From positions 269,211 through 333,210 of the forward strand of contig NZ_JAZDRO010000004.1 of assembly GCF_036330325.1 (NCBI RefSeq): a stretch of 64,000 bases of DNA, in the 5' to 3' direction. The notes below the pieces were generated by a model, which saw only the letters and a program-made list of their open reading frames with translations, ran no database searches and was not told where the DNA came from. This document shows positions 32,603 through 40,808 of the stretch, in pieces (the stretch's first letter is position 1; every line of letters starts with the position of its first letter). Position numbers and translations under genes: made by a program. This DNA comes from Hyphobacterium marinum. GTDB lineage: Bacteria > Pseudomonadota > Alphaproteobacteria > Caulobacterales > Maricaulaceae.

Positions 32603-32980
32603 ATGCCCAAAATCACCGGACTCGGCGGGATATTCTATGCGGTGAAGGACCCGGCCGCGACACGGGCTTGGTATCGCGATGTGCTGGGACTTGATGGCGA
32701 GTACGGCCCGATGCTCCGGTGGTCGGTAGAGACCGGCGACCAGCCCTACAGCCTCCTGGGACCATTCTCCTCGACCGACTATTTCAAGCCGAGCGGCAAG
32801 GACTTCATGATCAATCTGCGCGTTGATGATCTCGATGCCTTTGTCGAGGTTCTCAAGGGGAAGGGGATCGAAATCCTTGGCCATGACGACGAGGGCTATG
32901 GCAAGTTCGCCTGGATCATGGATCCCGACGGGGTGAAGATCGAACTCTGGCAGCAGGTCGACCCACCGCCCGCGTCCTGA
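32603..32980 (+). CDS. VOC (glyoxalase/bleomycin-resistance) family protein
   Basis: 125 residues, two beta-alpha-beta-beta-beta modules: GLGGIFYAVKDPAATRAWYR at the start, INLRVDDLDAFVEVLKGKGI in the middle, and KFAWIMDPDGVKIELWQ at the end with the usual metal-ligand Glu. The first-module His ligand is not evident (Phe/Tyr at FYAV), so classical glyoxalase I chemistry is doubtful. Substrate unknown. It stands alone. Confidence 0.85.
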   Translation: MPKITGLGGIFYAVKDPAATRAWYRDVLGLDGEYGPMLRWSVETGDQPYSLLGPFSSTDYFKPSGKDFMINLRVDDLDAFVEVLKGKGIEILGHDDEGYGKFAWIMDPDGVKIELWQQVDPPPAS

Positions 32981-33063
32981 TCACCTCAAATTTTGCGCTC
33001 CAGGGAACGACCCAGGCGATTTATCTGTTAACCTGCCAGCTAAACGGAACCGGGGAGCTTTCC

Positions 33064-33567
33064 ATGCGTACCATTTTCATGACGTCGATAGCAGGACTGG
33101 CGCTCGTTGCCTGTTCCGAAGACACAATGTCCGATGCCGAAGAGGCAATGGACAATGCCGGCAGCGAAATGGCCGAGACGGCCAATGAGGTGGCCGACGC
33201 CACTGGCGACATGGTTGATGACGCCATGGACAACGCCGGAGAGGCGATGGACGAGATGGGCGACGCCATGACCGTCCGCGATGTCGACGGGACCTGGGGC
33301 ATCACCCAGATGGCCTGTTCGGAAGACAACGACATGCGCGACGGCGTCATTCTGATCTCGCGCTACGATATCATGGTGGGGCTTGATCAATGCTCTATAA
33401 CGGGAGCTGACCAGACTGCGGACGGCTTCACCCGTTTCACGGCTGACTGCGAGGGCGGCGAGGGTGACAGCTTCACCGCCGCCTACGAATTCAGGACGAC
33501 CGGCGACGGCACGCTGATCTGGAACAATAACGGCCGGATGGAAGAATACGTCCGCTGTGAAGGCTGA
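33064..33567 (+). CDS. Lipoprotein with acidic helical repeat region
   Basis: 167 residues. The lipobox ALVAC predicts lipidation at Cys17. Residues 20-75 are an Asp/Glu/Ala/Met repeat (EEAMDNAGSEMAETANEVAD, DDAMDNAGEAMDEMGDAM), probably an extended helix or a spacer to the peptidoglycan. A compact C-terminal domain follows (VDGTWGITQMACSED to EEYVRCEG) with four Cys, likely two disulfides. No function can be assigned. It precedes the flavin reductase gene by 6 bp. Confidence 0.75.
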   Translation: MRTIFMTSIAGLALVACSEDTMSDAEEAMDNAGSEMAETANEVADATGDMVDDAMDNAGEAMDEMGDAMTVRDVDGTWGITQMACSEDNDMRDGVILISRYDIMVGLDQCSITGADQTADGFTRFTADCEGGEGDSFTAAYEFRTTGDGTLIWNNNGRMEEYVRCEG

Positions 33568-33573
33568 CCCGGC

Positions 33574-34293
33574 ATGGCGGATTATTCCGGTCTGAAAGCC
33601 CTCTTCATCGGTTGCAGCCTGAAGAAATCGCCCGAGGTCTCCCATACCGAGACCCTGATGGCGAATGCGCGCGCGATCATGGAGGGCGCAGGCGTTTCGA
33701 CCGAGATGATCCGCCTCGTCGATCACGACATCGCCTTCGGCGTCTATCCCGACATGACCGAGCACGGCTGGGACAGCGATGCCTGGCCGGACATCTGGGA
33801 ACAGGTGAAGGCCGCTGACATCCTGGTTGTCGGCACACCGATCTGGCTGGGCGAGGAGTCATCCCTCTGCCGGATGCTGATCGAACGGCTCTATGCCCAG
33901 TCCGGCGATACCAATGACAAGGGCCAGTACATCTATTACGGCAAGGCGGGGGGCTGTGTGGTCACCGGCAATGAGGACGGGATCAAGCACGTCTCGATGA
34001 GTGTGCTCTACGCGCTCCAGCACATCGGCTACACCATTCCGCCACAGGCCGATTGCGGATGGATCGGCGAGGCCGGCCCCGGTCCCAGCTATGGTGACGA
34101 GACCGATGACGGAAAGGCCCGCGTCGGCTTTGACAATGAATTCACCCGGCGCAACACCGCCTTCATGGCCTGGAATCTGATGCACCTGGCGGCGATGATG
34201 AAACAGGCCGGTGGCATTCCTGCCGAAGGCAATTCACGCGAGGCCTGGGACAAGGGCCACCGGTTTGGCCACCCCAATCCGGAGTATCGCTAA
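33574..34293 (+). CDS. Flavodoxin-fold NAD(P)H-dependent FMN reductase family protein
   Basis: 239 residues, cytoplasmic. A Rossmann-like flavodoxin fold: KALFIGCSLKKSPEVSHTET binds the FMN phosphate, ADILVVGTPIWLGEESSLCR binds the isoalloxazine ring, and YGKAGGCVVTGNEDGIKHVS is the next strand. Family members reduce FMN, quinones or azo compounds; the substrate is not clear. The six-base gap to the upstream lipoprotein gene suggests cotranscription. Confidence 0.85.
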   Translation: MADYSGLKALFIGCSLKKSPEVSHTETLMANARAIMEGAGVSTEMIRLVDHDIAFGVYPDMTEHGWDSDAWPDIWEQVKAADILVVGTPIWLGEESSLCRMLIERLYAQSGDTNDKGQYIYYGKAGGCVVTGNEDGIKHVSMSVLYALQHIGYTIPPQADCGWIGEAGPGPSYGDETDDGKARVGFDNEFTRRNTAFMAWNLMHLAAMMKQAGGIPAEGNSREAWDKGHRFGHPNPEYR

Positions 34294-34296
34294 CGC

Positions 34297-36027
34297 CTAG
34301 AGCCCCAGCCGGGCCCGCAATTCATCGTCCATCGCTTCGACCGCCCGCATGGCCGCGTCGTAGCCGGACTCAATGGTGTCGTGGAAACGTTTCCACTCCC
34401 GCAAATCGGTATCGGTTTCCGGCAGGGCGACGAGGTCGGCCGCATCGAGAAACTCGGCGTGTTTGGACACCATCGTCCCGGCGGTCGCGGCACGCATCAG
34501 CAGGGAGGCGATGGGCGGCGGATCACCAAAGCCGTGACGGCGGACCCAGCCGAAGAAGCTGGGAGGGTCCACGAAGTCGGCCGGATCGACGCCGCGCGCC
34601 CGTGTCACGTCCGAGCCGATATTCGCGCCGCGGTGAAAGGCCCGCATCTGCTCGGACGGGAAGTTGGTGAACACCGCCCCATCGACAAGCAAATCGTCGC
34701 CATCGACGACGGGCGGCAGGATGCCGGGCAGGGCGATCGACGCGCGCAGCGCCGCGCGTAACAGGCCGGACCGGTGTACCCTCGGCAGACCATTCGACAG
34801 GTTGGACGAGACACAGAAGAAGGGCCGGGACATGTCGGCGATATCGACATCGCCGAAATGGCGTTCGAGCCGCGCATCGACCTTGTTTCCGGCAGCCAGG
34901 GAGACAACGGGCAAGCGCCAGTCCGAGAGCGGATTGGACGCAACAAACGCTTCGTGGACCCGGTCGACCAGCTCCTCCTGGCTCCACTCCAGCCCGACGC
35001 CCGCACCGATGATCGCGCCCATGGACGCGCCGCCGATGAAATCAAACGGGATGCCGGCCTCGGCAAAGGCCCGCACCGCGCCGATATGGGCATAGGCGCG
35101 CGCGCCGCCACCGGAGAGAACCAGCCCCACCGACCGCCCGGCCAGCGTCCGGGCCAGCCGGCTGATATCAGCCGTCGACCCCTGACGCCAGTGGAAGAGC
35201 CGGGTTGCGCCGGCGGCGTCGGCCCACTCGCGCGGCTGGACGGCCCGCGCCACACCCTGGTGGTGAATGAGGACCACATCGAGCAGTTTCAGCTTGGCCG
35301 CGGGTGTCGGATCGTCGGGCAGGAGGGGCAGGGAGGGCCGCGCATCGGCCCGGGCCAGCAGCCAGACCCGGTCGGCCCGCCCCATCGCTCGGCGCGCCCA
35401 TTGCGGATCGCCCAGCCGCGCGGTCAGAAAGACCAGGTCGTGTGAAGCCTCGAACTCGTCGAGTTTTGTTCCCGGCCAGTCGGCGCATTCATCACCCGCG
35501 ACGGCGCAGGTCACGCCCAGCTCCGCCATCGCGTCTTTCAGCGCGTGGGCGCGATAGTCGAGATCGACGGTCGGCGAGGTCGAGACCAGCGCGAAGACGC
35601 GCGGTTCCGATCCGCCGCGCAACGGTCCGGTGCGCAGACGGCGCAGCATCATCTTCGAGAGCTCGCGCATCAGGGACGGGTGTTTGTCGGTCAGGCGCTC
35701 GAACGACGCCTTGGGCAGGCGCACGATTTCCGAATCGCGCATGGCATAGACACTGGCCGAGTGGGGTCGTTCTTCGAGCAGTGACATCTCGCCAACCGGC
35801 TCTCCGGCGCGGATATAGCCGATCAGATTGGGCCGCCCCATTGCGCCATCACGAAAAGCCGCCAGTGCGCCGGACCGCACGAGGTAGAAGGCGTCAGCCG
35901 GATCATTCTCGGCAAAGAGCAGCGATCCTGCCGGCAGGCAGAACCATTCGACCTCGTCCTCGACGGCGGCAAGCGCGGCCTTGCCGACATGATCGAAGAA
36001 ATTCAGGAAAGACAGGTTCAGGCGCAT
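34297..36027 (-). CDS. Cyclic-nucleotide-binding/patatin-like phospholipase (NTE family)
   Basis: 576 residues from ATG 36027 (MRLNLSFLNFFDHVGKAALA). Residues 10-130 are a cNMP-binding domain (LPAGSLLFAENDPADAFYLV, GEMSLLEERPHSASV); the phosphate-binding Arg context is weak. A middle Rossmann-like region follows. The patatin domain begins at GLVLSGGGARAYAHIGAVRA (oxyanion loop) and has nucleophile Ser about 333 in GGASMGAI and the catalytic DGAVFTN near 447. It probably hydrolyses membrane phospho- or lysophospholipids, as eukaryotic NTE does. The dyad is intact. The N-terminal frame extending to 36621 overlaps another gene and is rejected. Confidence 0.88.
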   Translation of the reverse strand: MRLNLSFLNFFDHVGKAALAAVEDEVEWFCLPAGSLLFAENDPADAFYLVRSGALAAFRDGAMGRPNLIGYIRAGEPVGEMSLLEERPHSASVYAMRDSEIVRLPKASFERLTDKHPSLMRELSKMMLRRLRTGPLRGGSEPRVFALVSTSPTVDLDYRAHALKDAMAELGVTCAVAGDECADWPGTKLDEFEASHDLVFLTARLGDPQWARRAMGRADRVWLLARADARPSLPLLPDDPTPAAKLKLLDVVLIHHQGVARAVQPREWADAAGATRLFHWRQGSTADISRLARTLAGRSVGLVLSGGGARAYAHIGAVRAFAEAGIPFDFIGGASMGAIIGAGVGLEWSQEELVDRVHEAFVASNPLSDWRLPVVSLAAGNKVDARLERHFGDVDIADMSRPFFCVSSNLSNGLPRVHRSGLLRAALRASIALPGILPPVVDGDDLLVDGAVFTNFPSEQMRAFHRGANIGSDVTRARGVDPADFVDPPSFFGWVRRHGFGDPPPIASLLMRAATAGTMVSKHAEFLDAADLVALPETDTDLREWKRFHDTIESGYDAAMRAVEAMDDELRARLGL

Positions 36028-36162
36028 GGGCGGGTCGGGACTCAGCCTTCGGCATCGGGGCGGATTGATAAAACGCCCGCCCGCCCCTTCAATCAAGGCA
36101 GTCTTGCGTCCGGGTCGATAATGGTCAGTGTGCTCGCGGCAATAACCGAAGGAGTGCCCCAC

Positions 36163-37131
36163 ATGTTCCGACACTTCCCTGTCGCAATGCTGATTGCCGC
36201 AAGCCTGGCCACGGCACCCGCCATGGCGGCCGATTTCCGGATTGCAACACAACAGGAGGCTGTCGCCATCCTCACCGCCGAGGACGAGGTGCTGTCGCGG
36301 TTCCAGCCGCTGGAAATCGGGGTACGTCTGGAAAGCGAGACGGACCAATCCCTTCAGTCCCTGCAGGCGCTTTATGCCGACGTGGTGACGGAGTTCACCG
36401 ACGCCGAACGCGCGCAACTCGATGCTGTTGTGGTGGCGCAGGCGGAGCGCATTGCCTCGATTGCCGCGCTCCTGCCGGAAGAGATCCTGTTCATCGCGAC
36501 GGACCGGCGGATCGATGGCGGTTTCCCGCATACGCGGGCCAATGCCATAGTCTTTCCCGGCGGCGTCGCCCATCTCGATGACGCCGCGCTGACGGCGCTT
36601 TTCTGGCACGAGCTCTACCACGTCCTGTCACGCCATATCGCGGACGAACGCGATGAGATGTATGCGCTGCTCGGCTACCGTCCTTGCGACTTCCAGCCCG
36701 GCGAGGAGCTGCACGCCCGCCGGCTCACCAACCCTGACGCGCCCGGCAATGACCATTATGCGCCGCTTGAGCTGGAGAACGCTGACGGCGTCGTGCCCTA
36801 TCTCAACGTCCCGGAAGGCGGCTATTCCGCCGAGCGCGGCGGCAGTTTTCCGAACTATTTCGGCTTCGCACTGGTCGCAGTCTCGGTTGATGACGGCGTC
36901 TGCACCCCGGTGACGGGCGAGGACGGCGCACCGGTGATGCTTAATCCGGGCACGGCTCCGGGTTTCCTCGATCTCATTGGGCGCAACACCCAATACGTTA
37001 TCCACCCCGAAGAAACACTGGCGGACAATTTCACGCTCTGGATGACCGGCGCGGAGAACCTGCCCAACCCGGAAATCGTGGAACGGGTCCGCGACTGGCA
37101 TCTGGCGCTCGCCACGGAGCGGGCGGGGTGA
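36163..37131 (+). CDS. Secreted HExxH putative metalloprotease
   Basis: 322 residues. The start at 36163 has AAGGAG eight bases upstream and gives a signal peptide (MFRHFPVAMLIAASLATAPA). FWHELYHVLSRH supplies HExxH (His149, Glu150, His153). A third zinc ligand may be the Glu in HPEETLADNFTLWM near 290, as in gluzincin-type enzymes. No further family name is justified. It sits between divergently and convergently oriented single genes and is likely periplasmic. Confidence 0.75.
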   Translation: MFRHFPVAMLIAASLATAPAMAADFRIATQQEAVAILTAEDEVLSRFQPLEIGVRLESETDQSLQSLQALYADVVTEFTDAERAQLDAVVVAQAERIASIAALLPEEILFIATDRRIDGGFPHTRANAIVFPGGVAHLDDAALTALFWHELYHVLSRHIADERDEMYALLGYRPCDFQPGEELHARRLTNPDAPGNDHYAPLELENADGVVPYLNVPEGGYSAERGGSFPNYFGFALVAVSVDDGVCTPVTGEDGAPVMLNPGTAPGFLDLIGRNTQYVIHPEETLADNFTLWMTGAENLPNPEIVERVRDWHLALATERAG

Positions 37132-37142
37132 GGAGCAAGCGT

Positions 37143-37943
37143 TTAATCCCCCAGATAATCCAGTGAATCCACCCAGTTGAATTCCACCGCATCGCTGAAG
37201 AACTGGTCGAGCAGGAATTTGTGGCCCGAGCCGTAGATGACGAGGATCCGATCACCGGGTTCGGCGATCTGTGCGACCTGCGCGAAGATGTGCAGATTGC
37301 GGCCCCACCAGTTGGTCATCTCGTTCGCGCCGGACGGATTATCGACCGAACCCATCTGCGCCAGCGTCAGATAGACATTGTGACTGGCCAGGAATTCGGG
37401 CGTGTTATAGGCGCGCAGGCGCTCGCTCACGATGATATGCGGCTGGTTAAGCCGGGCGTCCAGCGCTTCGATCTCTTCGCGCAATCCCGGCAGACGGCCC
37501 AGAAGGTGTGTTTGCCCGTGGTCCTCCGCGGCACCCATCATCGTGTCGAAATCCATCCCGGAACTGTAGTCGGCAGCGTAAAGACGGTCATGCCCGAGCC
37601 GTGCGGCCAGGCGCATGCCGATCTGCTGGCGTTCATTGACCGTCAGGTCGTGTTCGCCTTGGCGATAGGCGTCGTAGAGTTCGTTGAACCGGTCCTCGGC
37701 GTCGGGGTTGAGTTCCACGACGATCTTGGTTGGATTGAAAGCCGCAAGCCGCTCGACGAGAGCTTCGATCTCGATCTGGCGCGCCGGTGCGAGATAATCA
37801 TCGACCGCCGGGTTTATGTAATCCTGACCACCACCAGTGAAGTGGAAAGTGCCGAGCACCATCACGTCCGGGCGGTCATCCTGTGCCACGGCCTCTGCGG
37901 TCAGCAGGAATGACCCGAGTAGTGATGCCAAAATTGCGCGCAT
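37143..37943 (-). CDS. DUF5694 domain secreted protein
   Basis: 266 residues. The start at 37943 has AAGGAGG seven bases upstream and a signal peptide (MRAILASLLGSFLLTAEAVA). Family features are VMVLGTFHFTGGGQDYINPA near the start, KIVVELNPDAEDRFNELYDA, and ILVIYGSGHKFLLDQFF near the end. The pattern of an early HF motif and late GSGH recalls TraB/haem-binding-esterase folds, but no activity is established. The ribosome-binding site lies in a strong hairpin (next entry). Confidence 0.82.
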   Translation of the reverse strand: MRAILASLLGSFLLTAEAVAQDDRPDVMVLGTFHFTGGGQDYINPAVDDYLAPARQIEIEALVERLAAFNPTKIVVELNPDAEDRFNELYDAYRQGEHDLTVNERQQIGMRLAARLGHDRLYAADYSSGMDFDTMMGAAEDHGQTHLLGRLPGLREEIEALDARLNQPHIIVSERLRAYNTPEFLASHNVYLTLAQMGSVDNPSGANEMTNWWGRNLHIFAQVAQIAEPGDRILVIYGSGHKFLLDQFFSDAVEFNWVDSLDYLGD

Positions 37944-37951
37944 GTGAAAAA

Positions 37952-37994
37952 GCCTCCTTCGCCTGTGTGTCCTCCGAAAGGATGCGAAGGAGGC
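37952..37994 (-). promoter_or_regulatory. Leader hairpin covering the DUF5694 ribosome-binding site
   Basis: On the minus strand GCCTCCTTCGC (37994-37984) pairs perfectly with GCGAAGGAGGC (37962-37952) over 11 bp with a 21-base loop. The 3' arm contains the AAGGAGG ribosome-binding site and is followed by TTTTTCAC and the ATG, so the structure could also act as a terminator. A competing pair, GAAAGG with CCTTTC, would expose the site. Confidence 0.6.
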
Positions 37995-38124
37995 CCTTTC
38001 CGGATGCAAAATGCCGCGCATGGCGAAGGCGTACGATCGTTGAGCCGCGCGGTTCCATTGCGCGCGCCGGTCCTCTACGGGTAAGAAAACGCTTGCTCCT
38101 TTCCTGAAACGGGACCTCTCACGC

Positions 38125-39732
38125 ATGACCCAGCTTTCCAGCGCGCTCGACACCGCTTCTGATGGCTTCAAGGCCAATCGCGAGGCTATGGAGGCGCTGG
38201 TCGCCGAATTGCGCGAGCGCACCGCCGTCGCCGCAAAGGGCGGATCGGACCGGGCACGGGAGAAACATGTTTCCCGGGGCAAGCTGCTACCCCGTGACCG
38301 GGTGGAGCGTCTGCTCGATCCCGGCTCGCCCTTCCTGGAAATTGGCGCGCTGGCTGCCAACGGCATGTATGACGACGACATTCACGGCGCGGGCATGATC
38401 GCCGGTATTGGCCGGGTGTCAGGCCGCGAGGTTATGATCGTCTGCAATGACGCCACGGTGAAGGGCGGCACCTACTACCCGATGACGGTCAAGAAGCATT
38501 TGCGGGCCCAGGAGATTGCGCGGGAGAACCGCCTGCCGTGCGTCTACCTGGTGGACTCCGGTGGCGCGAACCTGCCCCACCAGGCCGAAGTCTTCCCCGA
38601 CCGCGAACATTTTGGCCGCATTTTCTACAATCAGGCCAATCTGTCTGCGCAAGGCATCCCGCAGATCGCCGCCGTACTGGGCAGCTGTACCGCGGGCGGG
38701 GCCTATGTCCCGGCCATGTCCGACGAGACCATCATCGTCCGCAAGCAGGGCACGATTTTCCTTGGCGGTCCGCCGCTGGTGAAGGCCGCGACGGGCGAAG
38801 TTATCTCGGCTGAAGACCTCGGCGGCGCGGATGTGCACGCCCGCCAGTCCGGCGTTGCGGACCATTACGCGACCAATGACGAGCACGCGCTCTTCATCGC
38901 CCGGCGCATTGTCGGCAATCTCAACACAGTGAAAGACCCCGGCATCGAGATCGCCGAACTGCGCGAGCCTCTGCACGATCCGGCCGAGCTGCATGGCGTC
39001 GTCCCGGCAGACCTCAGAACGCCTTACGACGTGCGCGAGGTGATCGCGCGGATCGTCGACGGCTCGGAATTCGACGAGTTCAAGAAACTCTATGGCGAAA
39101 CACTCGTGACGGGCTTTGCGCGCCTCCACGGCATGCCGGTCGGCATCATTGCCAACAATGGCATTCTTTTCTCCGAAAGCGCCCAGAAAGGCGCGCATTT
39201 CATCGAGCTGTGCGCGCAGCGCAAGATTCCGCTCGTCTTCCTGCAGAACATCACCGGCTTCATGGTCGGCTCAAAGTATGAGGCGGGCGGCATCGCCAAG
39301 GACGGGGCCAAGCTCGTCACAGCCGTGTCCTGCTTTGCCGGGCCGAAAGTGACGATCATCATCGGCGGCTCCTACGGGGCGGGCAATTACGGCATGTGCG
39401 GGCGCGCCTATTCGCCCCGCTTCCTCTTCATGTGGCCCAATGCCCGCATCTCTGTGATGGGCGGGGAACAGGCCGCGAGCGTGCTCGCCACGGTGAAACG
39501 CGACGGCATGGAAGCGCGAGGCGAAGACTGGCCCAAGGAAGACGAGGACAAGTTCAAGACACCGATCCGCGAGATGTATGAGCGTGAAGGTTCACCCTAT
39601 TACTCGACGGCCCGGCTCTGGGACGACGGCGTCATCGCCCCCGCCGATACGCGCAAGGTCCTGGCACTGGCGCTTTCCGCCTCACTCAACGCACCCTTCC
39701 CGGACACGAAGTTCGGCGTGTTCAGGATGTAA
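38125..39732 (+). CDS. mccB: Methylcrotonyl-CoA carboxylase beta (carboxyltransferase) subunit
   Basis: 535 residues, two crotonase-like domains. It moves CO2 from biotin on MccA to 3-methylcrotonyl-CoA in leucine degradation. Indicators are HVSRGKLLPRDRVERLLDPG, the oxyanion-hole segments GSCTAGGAYVPAMSDE and GGSYGAGNYGMCGRAYSPR, and the C-terminal FPDTKFGVFRM, typical of MccB rather than PccB. MccA is not in the window; ivd lies about 6 kb upstream on the same strand. The PccA at 20.0 kb is the propionyl-CoA form. Confidence 0.92.
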   Translation: MTQLSSALDTASDGFKANREAMEALVAELRERTAVAAKGGSDRAREKHVSRGKLLPRDRVERLLDPGSPFLEIGALAANGMYDDDIHGAGMIAGIGRVSGREVMIVCNDATVKGGTYYPMTVKKHLRAQEIARENRLPCVYLVDSGGANLPHQAEVFPDREHFGRIFYNQANLSAQGIPQIAAVLGSCTAGGAYVPAMSDETIIVRKQGTIFLGGPPLVKAATGEVISAEDLGGADVHARQSGVADHYATNDEHALFIARRIVGNLNTVKDPGIEIAELREPLHDPAELHGVVPADLRTPYDVREVIARIVDGSEFDEFKKLYGETLVTGFARLHGMPVGIIANNGILFSESAQKGAHFIELCAQRKIPLVFLQNITGFMVGSKYEAGGIAKDGAKLVTAVSCFAGPKVTIIIGGSYGAGNYGMCGRAYSPRFLFMWPNARISVMGGEQAASVLATVKRDGMEARGEDWPKEDEDKFKTPIREMYEREGSPYYSTARLWDDGVIAPADTRKVLALALSASLNAPFPDTKFGVFRM

Positions 39733-39857
39733 TTAGGACGCCTCCCGGAACCGGCGTCTGCCGGTGTCCGGGATCCAGATTCACGAGCCTGGACCCCGGT
39801 CTTTGCTCTCGCAAAACCGGGGCGCGTCTGACTTCAAGAACAAGACCCCTCTGCGTC

Positions 39858-39920
39858 ATGCCCTGGCGTGTCCGGGGCATCTCGGCGGCAGGAAGGGATC
39901 ACCCGGACAAGCCGGGTGAT
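39858..39920. repeat. CCCGG palindromes after mccB
   Basis: Two members of the dispersed family: ATGCCCTGG/CCGGGGCAT (39858-39880, one wobble) and ATCACCCGG-ACAAG-CCGGGTGAT (39898-39920). The second has the CTTGT-type loop in reverse orientation. The 222-bp gap holds no gene that I can support. Confidence 0.7.
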
Positions 39921-39954
39921 GACGCGCGAGTGCCAGATGATGACGCGCTTGGGT

Positions 39955-40722
39955 CTACCCCTCAACCCGCCGCAGCGCGGCCGCCAGCGCCGCTTCCAGC
40001 GCCTGTGTATTCGCGCCGGGAACCGGCATGCCGTCGATGATGAAGAAGGGCGTGCCGTCCGCGCCGAGCATGCGCCCGAGGCGGTAGATATCCTCAAGCT
40101 GCGCGTCGATGGCCGGGTCTTCCATGTCGGCGCGCATCTGGTCGACATCGAGACCGGCGAGCGAGGCGAAATTGTCGATCCGGCCGGAAGGCAGGGGGCC
40201 GCTCGACTGGATCATGGCGTTGTGGAAGGCGAAATATTCGTCCGTGCCCTGGCGCAGGGCGGCGAGCGCCGCGCGGGCGGACTCACGCGACTCCTCGCCC
40301 AAGATCGGGTATTCCTTGAAGATCAGGCGGACCTGGTCGCCATTCTCGGCCATCACGGTTTCCAGCCAGCGCGAGGCGACACGGCAATAGCCGCATTTGT
40401 AGTCCATGAATTCCACGATCACGATCGGCGCATCGGGGTCACCGATGCTGGGGTCTCGCGGGTCGGCATAGACCGCTTCGGCATTGGCTTCGATGGCGGC
40501 GATATAGGCCTGGATTTCACGCTGTTGCGCCCGGCGCTGAAGCTCGATCAGGGCTTCCTCGATCAGTTCGGGATGTTCGAGGATGTAATCGCGGACGATC
40601 TGTTCGACGCGCGCGCGCTCGGAATCCGAAATCGGCCGCGTGTCGTCCTGCGCGGTGGCGTCGCTGCCATTGCAGCCAATCAGGACGAGCGCGCTGGCGA
40701 GCGCGGCAAACATGCGTTTCAT
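39955..40722 (-). CDS. DsbA-family thioredoxin-like lipoprotein
   Basis: 255 residues starting MKRMFAALASALVLIGCNGS; VLIGC is a lipobox, and AAGGGG lies upstream. A helical dimerisation-like region (about 35-90, IVRDYILEHPELIEEALIEL) precedes the DsbA-like domain with active site DYKCGYCR and cis-Pro loop GADGTPFFIIDG. The layout resembles the ScsC/BdbD-like group, which isomerises or oxidises cysteines in envelope proteins. The membrane partner (DsbB/DsbD) is not adjacent. It lies 86 bp downstream of the bepA-like gene. Confidence 0.88.
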   Translation of the reverse strand: MKRMFAALASALVLIGCNGSDATAQDDTRPISDSERARVEQIVRDYILEHPELIEEALIELQRRAQQREIQAYIAAIEANAEAVYADPRDPSIGDPDAPIVIVEFMDYKCGYCRVASRWLETVMAENGDQVRLIFKEYPILGEESRESARAALAALRQGTDEYFAFHNAMIQSSGPLPSGRIDNFASLAGLDVDQMRADMEDPAIDAQLEDIYRLGRMLGADGTPFFIIDGMPVPGANTQALEAALAAALRRVEG

Positions 40723-40808
40723 GGACAACCCCTTGTCGGAACCCGGCAATAATCTCTGTCTGACGGATTTAGGCCATCTGGCCGGGAATGGCGAGCCGGG
40801 ATGTCGGC

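Noticed and set aside
34297..36621. 774-residue form of the patatin-like protein
   Set aside because: Its first 198 residues are antisense to the signal-peptide-bearing HExxH gene and have no similarity; the cNMP domain starts just after ATG 36027.
39868..40752. 294-residue plus-strand open frame after mccB
   Set aside because: Antisense to the DsbA-like gene, which has a lipobox, CGYC and cis-Pro loop.
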